DNA of 64,000 nucleotides from Paraburkholderia sp. IMGN_8 (lineage in GTDB: Bacteria > Pseudomonadota > Gammaproteobacteria > Burkholderiales > Burkholderiaceae): the NCBI RefSeq assembly GCF_038050405.1, contig NZ_CP150900.1, positions 4,464,001 through 4,528,000 on the forward strand, in the 5' to 3' direction. Below the pieces are notes generated by a model, which saw only the letters and a list, made by a program, of their open reading frames with translations, ran no database searches and had not been told where the DNA came from. A program made the position numbers and the translations under genes. Positions 57,338-64,000 of the stretch are shown in pieces; position 1 is the first letter of the stretch; each line of letters begins with the position of its first letter.

Positions 57338-57909
57338 GTTGGACCACTGCGGCCGATCTCCGCGCACAGGTGAACCGGCTCTGGGAACGTGGCGAACTGC
57401 TTGCCAACGTGGCAGTGGATGCGCCTTCATTCCCGAAGCGTCTCGTCCTTAAAGGCCCCACGTCTACCGAGATCGCTGAGCGCTTCGAAGATATCCGTCA
57501 GTGGAGTAGTGCGCTCAGAGCCATGCCGCATTGCCGCCTGCACATGCGTGAGTTTCGACATCGCGTGTTCGGCGCGAATGCCTTGCCGAATGAGGCGTGG
57601 ATCGACTCTTTCGAGGACGCGGTTGCGTTGATCGGAAAGCAGCGCGACGCGGCGCGGTTTAGATCGTTGTTGAACATCACGCGCGTGCGCGAGCCACGCC
57701 TCGTTCCGTGGCTTGCCAAACGGCCGTTGCGGGCACTTGAACTCGCTGAGGTCTGGGAGCGTTTGCTGGACGTGTGTGTTTGGCTCGAGCAGCATCCGCG
57801 CCCCGGTGTGTATCTGCGGCAGATCGATATCGCAGACGTGCACACCAAATTTATCGAAGGCCATCGCAGTGTGCTTGCCTCGCACGCTCTTCACGCTTAC
57901 GGAAAGTGA
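57334..57909 (+). pseudogene. jetD: Truncated Wadjet nuclease subunit JetD
   Basis: Only 191 residues; JetD proteins are roughly twice that. The DUF3322 N-terminal domain is present ([23 protein letters not shown] ... VHTKFIEGHRSVLA, to residue 183). The sequence then departs into SHALHAYGK and stops. The C-terminal DUF2220/Toprim domain, which holds the metal-binding acidic residues that cut DNA, is missing, and no frame downstream to 58290 restores it. Start overlaps jetC by four bases. Cleavage by this Wadjet is therefore unlikely. Confidence 0.88.
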
Positions 57910-58105
57910 GGCAAAGCGTCGGGGCTGGGGAGAGGTGCACTTCGACAGTTACGCTGGCATTCTCGCCGAACTGGAACTTGCTTTGAACGACCAGAAACTG
58001 AACCCCGGCACTGGGGATCCCCGCGACTTGCCGGTGTGGACAGTCGCAAAGACGCTGAAAGACGCCGAAGGCCACGACGTATTGAAGGAATGCCTAACAA
58101 CATAA
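57881..58105 (+). pseudogene. 3'-end fragment of an unknown gene fused behind jetD
   Basis: In the +1 frame relative to jetD an open stretch begins around 57881 and ends at TAA 58103-58105: TLTESEAKRRGWGEVHFDSY ... LKECLTT, about 70 residues. It has protein-like composition, unlike the upstream part of the same frame inside jetD, so it looks like the tail of another gene joined by a deletion. I do not recognise the family; it has no start of its own. Confidence 0.5.
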
Positions 58106-58291
58106 CCGACGATCACGACGCGTTACGTTTATAAAGCATCACTGAACGATTGGCTCGTTGGAGGGAAGAAGAAGACGCGAAAGCGCCGAGCCGAGCATCA
58201 AGGAGAACGAGGAAGGAGATGAAGCGCGGGACGCGTGGGCTGCCACCCACACGACCCGCTGACCACAACCAGCTCTCTACAGGAGTTGATC

Positions 58292-58534
58292 ATGGCTGAC
58301 GCCAATCATAAAGCAGTTGCAGCTGTAACCCAACGCATCTTGACCATTTCGGCACAAAGACGGCCGCGGCCGATGAAGGTCTTAGGGCCTGAGAACTATG
58401 AGTTTTATAACGACTTGCCGCCGGCGCCTTGGATTCGGCTTTCGGGGAGATGGTTGGAGGAGGCGGGGTTTGAAATCGGGGTGAGGATTCGAGTAGGTGT
58501 CGAAAAGGGGAGGCTGATTATTACGCCAGTGTGA
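58292..58534 (+). CDS. SymE-like toxin-family protein
   Basis: 80 residues from ATG 58292, which follows AGGAG. The second half PWIRLSGRWLEEAGFEIGVR followed by IRVGVEKGRLIITPV is the SymE (AbrB-fold) signature. SymE of E. coli is an SOS-induced RNA-cleaving or nucleoid-compacting toxin held in check by the antisense RNA SymR. Whether an antisense RNA is encoded over the 58110-58290 leader cannot be told by eye. It sits directly behind the broken Wadjet. Confidence 0.85.
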   Translation: MADANHKAVAAVTQRILTISAQRRPRPMKVLGPENYEFYNDLPPAPWIRLSGRWLEEAGFEIGVRIRVGVEKGRLIITPV

Positions 58535-58753
58535 GACGGACATGCGGATTTCTGACCTTCAGTCCCGGCGCATTCGTAGCGACCAACGCTAAATTTTTTT
58601 GTTACTTGTCTTTAAATTAGATCCCGGTCTTCCGCGTAGTGACGTGCTCAAAGTTCGACGGCGACAGCTGGATCATTTCCCCGGTGGTAGGAAAATGGTC
58701 CAGCCTTCGCAAATTTACAAATTGTGCGACGCGTCTTGTTCCCTACAAGACTT

Positions 58754-58790
58754 TGGGCGGAGGAGGATCGAACTCCCGACCTTCCGCTCT
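58754..58790 (-). pseudogene. tRNA 3'-end fragment
   Basis: Read on the minus strand: part of a variable/anticodon region, a T-arm GGGAG-TTCGATC-CTCCT and acceptor strand CCGCCCA followed by A. No 5' half, D-arm or CCA is present. Such 3' fragments are what site-specific integrases leave when they use a tRNA gene as target. Which tRNA it derives from is unclear. Confidence 0.5.
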
Positions 58791-58927
58791 CGCTCTGCAA
58801 TAAGATCCCGTCTTGAATCAAGTCATTTATTTGTGAATCTTTTCAACTATTCTGAGACGCTACACTACCCTGTAGCGATACTCAAAACGTGAGATTTTTG
58901 GGCCCGTCAGACAAGGCTCTGCGGACT

Positions 58928-58937
58928 GTGCGACGCA
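58928..58937 (+). repeat. Candidate left flanking repeat GTGCGACGCA
   Basis: GTGCGACGCA followed three bases later by GATGAG. The same decamer, followed six bases later by GATGAG, lies at 63272-63281 just beyond the repB-like gene, in the same orientation. The pair brackets the four-gene module. Confidence 0.35.
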
Positions 58938-59261
58938 TCGGATGAGATTTGGGGAATCATCGCGTGAGATTTTTTTGCAGGCAGCTGAACCGGCATGACA
59001 ACGGGGTACCTTCCTGGCGAAGCTCTCCCATCGCCATCGCCCATAGGGCCGTCGTGAGCGACCCATCTCGATGCACGCCGGCGGTCAAGAAAGGTCCAAG
59101 TTTCTGAGACTGGCCTACTAACGCGCCAGGCAGACAGCGATGGCTGTTTAACGAAGCAGCTACCGAGTTAAACCCCTCTCTATTCCGTCTCAGACCAGCG
59201 GTGTCGGTGACTGGTCGAGGCGTCGGCGTCTGCCCGTCGCAACCCGACCTCGAGGGCACCC

Positions 59262-59705
59262 ATGAAATCCCCCCGCCTCTGTCTCGCCTGTGGCAACGCG
59301 TTCGTGCCGCTGCTGCATGTTCCTCGTCAGCGTTACTGCTCGTCGGAAGCGTGCCAGCGCGCCCGTCGACGCGACTGGCAGAACCACCGGCTCCGTGTCG
59401 ACCGTGACTATCGCGACAACCAGGCCCGTGCCCAGGCGAGATGGCGCGCAGGCCACTCCGACTATTGGCGCGAATATCGAGCTGCACATCCGGCGTACCG
59501 GGAGCGCAACAGCAGCATGCAGCGGATGCGCAATGCACGACGGAGTTTCAAGCCGATTGCAAAGATGGATGTCATCGAACTGCCCCGGCCGCTGGGCTCT
59601 GGCTTCTACGTGCTGTGTCATGCGGATGATGCCAGCGCTGCAAAAATGGACGCGTGGACCGTCCACATCGCCGTCCTGTCTGCGCCGCCAGCACCGCCCG
59701 TGTGA
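59262..59705 (+). CDS. Cys-rich zinc-ribbon protein of the recombinase module
   Basis: 147 residues. The N-terminus carries CLACG and, 18 residues on, YCSSEACQRARRR, a CXXC...CXXXXC zinc site with a basic tail. The middle (about 40-90) is Arg/Tyr/Trp-rich (RWRAGHSDYWREYRAAHPAYRERN), like a nucleic-acid-binding stretch. ATG follows GAGG. From memory, proteins of this kind are found just ahead of a similar serine recombinase in other proteobacteria (Bradyrhizobium-like). Function unknown; a DNA- or RNA-binding accessory factor is a reasonable guess. Confidence 0.75.
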   Translation: MKSPRLCLACGNAFVPLLHVPRQRYCSSEACQRARRRDWQNHRLRVDRDYRDNQARAQARWRAGHSDYWREYRAAHPAYRERNSSMQRMRNARRSFKPIAKMDVIELPRPLGSGFYVLCHADDASAAKMDAWTVHIAVLSAPPAPPV

Positions 59706-59874
59706 TTGCAAAGAGATGACGTGATACACATTGGCGTCTGGCCTGCTATGTTTGCCTTGTCACCGTTCGCTTTTAAACGCCACCGCCTGATGTGAAGCCG
59801 CGGCGTTCGCACTTTGGGGCTCCCCTTGCGCTCGGTGCCTGCCGCGTGTCTGTGTCTGAGTTGCGGAGCGGAGC

Positions 59875-61440
59875 ATGTCAATCAATAGCGCGGGTCCAGC
59901 AGTCGTCGCCGGCTCCATGGCAGGACGGGCGGCTGAGTACGTCCGCATGTCGACCGAGCACCAGCAGTATTCGACCGAGAACCAGCGCGACCGAATTCGG
60001 GACTACGCGACCCGCCGCGGATTCGAAATCGTCCGCACATATGCCGACGAGGGTAAAAGCGGTCTTCGAATCGACGGTCGCCGGGCACTTCAGAATCTCA
60101 TCTCCGATGTGGTCAACGGCAAAGCCGATTTCGGCGTAATCCTCGTCTATGACGTGAGTCGCTGGGGGCGATTCCAGGATGCCGACGAGAGCGCGTATTA
60201 CGAGTACATCTGCCGCCGTGCGGGCATCCAGGTGGCGTACTGCGCCGAGCAGTTCGAAAACGATGGGTCACCTGTCTCGACCATCGTGAAAGGGGTAAAG
60301 CGGGCAATGGCTGGCGAGTACAGCCGCGAATTGTCCGCGAAGGTTTTCGCGGGCCAGTGCCGTTTAATTGAGATGGGCTTTCGGCAAGGAGGCCCAGCCG
60401 GTTATGGCCTTCGCCGGGTAATGGTCGATGAGCACGGACTCATGAAGGCGGAGCTGTGCCGGGGCGAACATAAAAGCCTGCAGACGGACCGGGTAATCCT
60501 CATGCCGGGGCCGGAAAGCGAGGTGCGAACTGTCAATCTAATCTATAACTGGTTTATCGACGAGTCGCTCGACGAATACGACATCGCAGCTCGCCTGAAC
60601 GGCATGCACGTGCGGACCGACCTTGACCGGGAGTGGACTCGAGCCACGGTACGGGAGGTATTGACCAACGAGAAATACATCGGCAACAACGTATATAACC
60701 GTGTGTCGTTCAAGCTGAAAAAGATGAGGGTGGTCAACACGCCCGACATGTGGATTCGAAAGGAGGCGGCATTTCAGGCAATTGTGCCAGGCGAAACGTT
60801 CTACACCGCTCAGGGCATCATGAGAGCGAGAGCGCGGCATTACTCGAATGAGGAGCTAATCGAGCGACTGCGCAACCTGTTCCGCAGTCGCGGTTTTCTG
60901 TCCGGCGTAGTGATTGACGAAACAGATGGCATGCCTTCTACGTCGGTCTATGTGTACCGATTCGGCAGTTTGATTCGTGCCTATCAGACAGTCGGTTTTA
61001 CCCCCGGCCGAGATTATCGATACATTGAGACCAACCGCTTCCTGCGACAACTGCATCCGGAAATCATTGCGCAGACGGAGAGGAAAATCGCGGATTTGGG
61101 CGGCACGGTGATGCGCGACCCGGCAACCGACCTGCTGACGGTCAACGAAGAGTTCACGGCGTGCATCGTGCTCGCGCGCTGCCAGGCGCATGACAATGGC
61201 CGGAATCATTGGAAGGTGCGCTTCGATACAAGCCTCCTGCCGGATATAACGGTCGCGGTGCGGCTCGACCAGACGAATGCATCGACGCTGGACTACTATC
61301 TCTTGCCACGTCTGGATTTTGGACAACCGCGTATTCACCTCGCCGACCAGAATCCAGTCGAGTTTGAGAGTTATCGCTTTGATACGCTGGACTACCTCTA
61401 CGGCATGGCCGAGCGTGCCCGTCTCAGGAGAGTAGCGTGA
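59875..61440 (+). CDS. Large serine recombinase
   Basis: 521 residues. Resolvase catalytic domain at 18-170: nucleophile Ser26 in EYVRMSTEHQQYSTENQ, Arg motif in YDVSRWGRF (93-100), and GEYSRELSAKVFAG. A recombinase DNA-binding domain follows (about 190-300, GPAGYGLRR ... TVREVLTNEKYIGNNVYNR). The C-terminal 200 residues lack the cysteine zinc-ribbon and long coiled coil of phage integrases, and are instead specific to this subfamily. Stop overlaps the GTG start of the ParB-like gene. Probably moves or resolves the element. Confidence 0.9.
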   Translation: MSINSAGPAVVAGSMAGRAAEYVRMSTEHQQYSTENQRDRIRDYATRRGFEIVRTYADEGKSGLRIDGRRALQNLISDVVNGKADFGVILVYDVSRWGRFQDADESAYYEYICRRAGIQVAYCAEQFENDGSPVSTIVKGVKRAMAGEYSRELSAKVFAGQCRLIEMGFRQGGPAGYGLRRVMVDEHGLMKAELCRGEHKSLQTDRVILMPGPESEVRTVNLIYNWFIDESLDEYDIAARLNGMHVRTDLDREWTRATVREVLTNEKYIGNNVYNRVSFKLKKMRVVNTPDMWIRKEAAFQAIVPGETFYTAQGIMRARARHYSNEELIERLRNLFRSRGFLSGVVIDETDGMPSTSVYVYRFGSLIRAYQTVGFTPGRDYRYIETNRFLRQLHPEIIAQTERKIADLGGTVMRDPATDLLTVNEEFTACIVLARCQAHDNGRNHWKVRFDTSLLPDITVAVRLDQTNASTLDYYLLPRLDFGQPRIHLADQNPVEFESYRFDTLDYLYGMAERARLRRVA

Positions 61441-62339
61441 ACTCGCGGCAGCAGCCCGGAGAAATCCGGATGGTCCCCATCTCCCAGATTGAAGTCATCA
61501 ATCCGCGAGAACGCAACGGTCGGGTTTTCAATGAAATCGTCGACAACATCAAGGCCATCGGACTCAAGAAGCCTATCGTGGTCACGCCGCGGGCAACGGC
61601 CGGCGGCATAGAAAAATACCTGCTCGTGTGCGGCGAGGGGCGATTGAAGGCGTTCCGCACGCTCGGGGAAGCGACTATTCCCGCACTCGTGGTGAGCGTC
61701 AGCGATGAGGACGCGTTCGTCATGAGTCTGACGGAAAACATCGCGCGCAGACAGTGTCGCCCACTCGAACGGCTCGCCGGCATTCGGCAATTGCAGGAGC
61801 AGGGATATGCGCCGAAGGTCATTGCCGAAAAGACAGGTCTTACGCCGGCTTACGTTCACGGCATCCTCGCGCTGCTGCGCCCGGGAGAAGAGAGACTTGT
61901 CGTTGCGGTGGAGAAAGGCGTCGTTCCCCTGAATGCGGCCCTCATGATTGTTGGCGCCGGCGACGACGACGCTGAAATACAGGCAGCGCTCCAGGAGGCC
62001 TATGAGTCGGGAAAATTGCGGGGCAAGCAACTGATGAGCGCTCGCCGCGTCATCGAGCGCAGAAAGGCACTCGGGCGAAGCACGGCGCACAATATGACGA
62101 GCAAATCCGCCGCTGTCACCACATCGAGTCTTGTGCGGACGTATGAGCACGAGGTTGAACGTCAGAAGTCCATGGTGCGAAAGGCCGAGTTCACGCAACA
62201 GCGGTTGCTTTTTGTGGTCGGTGCATTGAGGCAACTGTTTGCCGATGAGAACTTCATCAACCTGTTGCGCGCGGAGGGACTGGCCAGCCTGCCGAAGTAT
62301 CTTGCCGAACGCGTTTGGCCAACCGGGAGTGCCACATGA
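61437..62339 (+). CDS. ParB/RepB-like protein 1
   Basis: 300 residues; GTG start at 61437 overlapping the recombinase stop, with CAGGAG upstream. ParB N-terminal domain at about 10-110: VPISQIEVINPRERNGRVFNE, VCGEGRLKAF (65-73, the equivalent of the CTP-binding GERR box but with Gly in place of the first Arg) and ENIARRQCRPLE (100-111). A helix-turn-helix lies near 125-145. A coiled, charged C-terminus follows. In plasmids such proteins bind parS and load as CTP clamps; no ParA is encoded here. Confidence 0.85.
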   Translation: MNSRQQPGEIRMVPISQIEVINPRERNGRVFNEIVDNIKAIGLKKPIVVTPRATAGGIEKYLLVCGEGRLKAFRTLGEATIPALVVSVSDEDAFVMSLTENIARRQCRPLERLAGIRQLQEQGYAPKVIAEKTGLTPAYVHGILALLRPGEERLVVAVEKGVVPLNAALMIVGAGDDDAEIQAALQEAYESGKLRGKQLMSARRVIERRKALGRSTAHNMTSKSAAVTTSSLVRTYEHEVERQKSMVRKAEFTQQRLLFVVGALRQLFADENFINLLRAEGLASLPKYLAERVWPTGSAT

Positions 62340-63238
62340 CTGGCGTCACTCTCGGATTCATCCCCGAGCCGTTGTCGGTGCCGGTCTCCTGCATCTTGCC
62401 ATCGCGGAGAATACCGGCGCCGGTGCTCGAGTCGCGCAAATTCAGGCAGATAAGAACTTCAATTGAGGAGGTAGGCCTCATCGAACCGCTTTCCGTAACG
62501 CCTGCGGACCAGTCTTCCGGGCAACATGTTCTGCTGGATGGGCATCTACGATTGCTCGCCATCCAGGACTTGGGCCACGAGCGGGCTGCCTGCCTTGTCG
62601 CGACCGATGACGAAAGCTACACCTATAACAACCGGGTCAATCGCCTCTCGACAATCCAGGAGCACTATATGATTCGGCGTGTAATCGACAGAGGCGTATC
62701 AGCCGAACGATTGGCAAAATCTCTTTCCGTGGACGTATCACAAATCATAAAGAAGGCGTCGCTGCTCGACGGCGTTTGCCCGGAAGCGGCTAAACTTCTC
62801 GCCGACCGGCAGTTCTCGCCGGAGCTCGTTCGCGCGATTCGCAAAATGAAGCCCACGCGGCAGGTCGAATGCGTTGAGCTGATGGTGGCCGCTAACAATG
62901 TGTCAGTCTCCTACGCCGAGGCATTGTTGGTAGCAACGCCTGCAGCGCGTCTTGTCGAGGGCAAGAAGCCACGCAAACTGACCGGCGTCAGCCCGGAGCA
63001 GATGGCGAAAATGGAGCGCGAAATGAGCAATCTGCAGGGGCAGTACAAGCTCGTGGAACAGACTTACGGTCAAGACGTGTTGAATCTGGTGCTTGCGAAA
63101 GGATATCTCGCCAAGCTCCTCGAAAACGATTCTGCACGGCAATACGTTGTTCAACACCATCCGGATTTGATGGCGGAGTTCGAGTCCATCATTGCAACCA
63201 TTTCCCTCGACCAGCAGCAATTCGGCACGGTCGTCTAG
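62336..63238 (+). CDS. RepB-like protein 2 (plasmid-partition RepB C-terminal family)
   Basis: 300 residues from ATG 62336, overlapping the previous stop (ATGA). ParB-like N-terminal domain with a diverged nucleotide box (LLDGHLRLLA, 66-75) and NNRVNRLSTIQEHYMI (98-113); helix-turn-helix around 115-145; and RepB C-terminal features RQVECVELMVAANNVSVSYAEALLVATPA. It is paralogous to the upstream gene but has lost more of the CTP-binding consensus. Last gene of the coupled trio. Confidence 0.85.
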   Translation: MTGVTLGFIPEPLSVPVSCILPSRRIPAPVLESRKFRQIRTSIEEVGLIEPLSVTPADQSSGQHVLLDGHLRLLAIQDLGHERAACLVATDDESYTYNNRVNRLSTIQEHYMIRRVIDRGVSAERLAKSLSVDVSQIIKKASLLDGVCPEAAKLLADRQFSPELVRAIRKMKPTRQVECVELMVAANNVSVSYAEALLVATPAARLVEGKKPRKLTGVSPEQMAKMEREMSNLQGQYKLVEQTYGQDVLNLVLAKGYLAKLLENDSARQYVVQHHPDLMAEFESIIATISLDQQQFGTVV

Positions 63239-63271
63239 CCGAACCCTGACATCGTGGCCGTAACACGCCGC

Positions 63272-63281
63272 GTGCGACGCA
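63272..63281 (+). repeat. Candidate right flanking repeat GTGCGACGCA
   Basis: Direct copy of the decamer at 58928-58937, 34 bases after the repB-like stop. The 235 bases between repB-like and the final gene otherwise show nothing. Confidence 0.35.
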
Positions 63282-63473
63282 CTGCGAGATGAGCGCCATC
63301 GCTGTGACGTCTGCGCCACGCAATGGCGATGCTGCATCTTTATCTGGTTTTTGCTCAGCGGCGACGCCGTTTTACATCGACAATATTATTTAGAAGCAGG
63401 CGACCTCGACGTCCGCGGGCCAAACGGGTTTGCGCCTTCCAAGGCCATTGCATGGGGTGGCATCCGTCGCCAG

Positions 63474-64000
63474 TCACACTTCCGCTACCACCGTTGGCCG
63501 GACGTTGTCGCAAGCTGCCTCGACGTCCTCCGGCCAATTCGGTTCACGAGATGTTAGCTGTGCAATGTAGTGAAGCACGGACAGCAAAAAAACCGGGACA
63601 CTGAGTACGAGGGAGAAAATGCGAAATCCCGCGCTAACACCGCCAAGGTCGCGCAGCCCATAGAACCAAAGGCTCATGGAGGCTCGAAGAGAGGGGCCGC
63701 GCGGCAGATACTTTTTCACAGGTGGCGGTGAATCTGGACCGCCTTCCATGTAGCGGCGAATGAACTCGAAGTTAGTCTGGACCTGATAAAGCACCTGTTT
63801 GCCGTAGCGGGTGGACTCTTTCGCCCCATTGACTGTCCGAAGCCCAAAGCTGAAGGTATCAACGATTTTCTTGCCCGAGTCGTCAAGAACGAAACAGCGC
63901 ATCAGGGTGGGTGCTCCGCCAAACGTGGCGTTGGAGGGCAACCGGTGTACAAAGAAGAATGCCTTATCCCATGAAACGGCGATGACACCGCCCGGGCCGC
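63474..64000 (-). CDS. DUF6708-like protein (partial, cut by window end)
   Basis: C-terminal 175 residues of a protein whose start lies beyond the window; the frame is open to 64000 (reading GGVIAVSWDKAFFFVHRLPSNATFGG). A hydrophobic segment (IFSLVLSVPVFLLSVLHYIAQL) is followed by the ending NWPEDVEAAC. This architecture resembles DUF6708 proteins, which occur beside type VI secretion VgrG/effector genes in Burkholderia. The family call rests on memory of that C-terminus. Confidence 0.6.
   Translation of the reverse strand, partial: GPGGVIAVSWDKAFFFVHRLPSNATFGGAPTLMRCFVLDDSGKKIVDTFSFGLRTVNGAKESTRYGKQVLYQVQTNFEFIRRYMEGGPDSPPPVKKYLPRGPSLRASMSLWFYGLRDLGGVSAGFRIFSLVLSVPVFLLSVLHYIAQLTSREPNWPEDVEAACDNVRPTVVAEV

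Larger units (their letters stand above)
58535..59261. other. AT-richer junction region
   Basis: About 730 bases with lower GC than the surroundings (for example 58588-58620). Contains the tRNA-like fragment, a repeated 12-mer CGTGAGATTTTT (58888-58899 and 58963-58974) with a third weaker copy at 58941, and the left copy of GTGCGACGCA. No gene. Probably holds the left end of the recombinase element. Confidence 0.5.

Noticed and set aside
59190..59729. Minus-strand frame of 179 codons opposite the zinc-ribbon gene
   Set aside because: The plus frame has a good ribosome site and a CXXC...CXXXXC motif; the minus frame has none.

Overview
The window looks like a chromosomal segment of a Paraburkholderia/Burkholderia-type betaproteobacterium. 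It is GC-rich. It carries a Burkholderia-type QueE (CX14CX2C cluster motif), the rsmB-DUF4390-NtrY/NtrX-like block next to htpX, fmt, def, dprA and topB, a 16-stranded Gram-negative porin, and a GTP-dependent PEP carboxykinase. The genus is inferred from gene order and protein character, not from an alignment.

Layout. 0-2.5 kb: queuosine precursor genes queC-queE-queD and a tRNA-Phe. 2.5-16 kb: two-component pair, rsmB, htpX, a LysE exporter, fmt-def, dprA, a thioredoxin-like protein and topB. 16-22.5 kb: a LysR regulator, pckG, a 2-hydroxyacid dehydrogenase, a patatin, a hotdog thioesterase and tRNA-Lys. 22.7-32.5 kb: a long minus-strand operon for uptake and cleavage of a phosphodiester (binding protein, two permeases, ATPase, tandem-domain GDPD, LacI regulator, inositol-monophosphatase-like phosphatase). 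It is divergent from a porin, and three copies of one LacI-type palindrome tie both transcripts to the same regulator. A structured, terminator-ended RNA candidate lies between them. 32.8-34.5 kb is gene-poor and holds the remnant of a SEC-C protein. 34.5-40.2 kb: a LysE exporter with an AraC regulator, an orphan amino-acid binding protein, a methionine-type aminotransferase and DbpA. 40.2-43.2 kb: a MerR (CadR/PbrR-like) regulator with a divergent Zn/Cd/Pb P1B-ATPase. 43.2-50.2 kb: ethanolamine catabolism without a microcompartment (EutBC, permease, AcoD/ExaC-like acetaldehyde dehydrogenase, DUF779, AraC regulator).

From about 51.4 kb the character changes to accessory DNA. A Wadjet (JetABCD) plasmid-defence operon is preceded by a small cluster of DnaA-box sequences. 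Its JetD is cut off before the Toprim nuclease domain and runs into the tail of an unrelated reading frame. A SymE-like protein, a tRNA 3'-end fragment in an AT-richer stretch, and a four-gene module follow. The module consists of a Cys-rich zinc-ribbon protein, a large serine recombinase, a ParB-like protein and a RepB-like protein; the last three are translationally coupled. I consider this module the best candidate for an under-described mobile or partition-like system. The window ends inside a minus-strand gene resembling DUF6708 proteins linked to type VI secretion.
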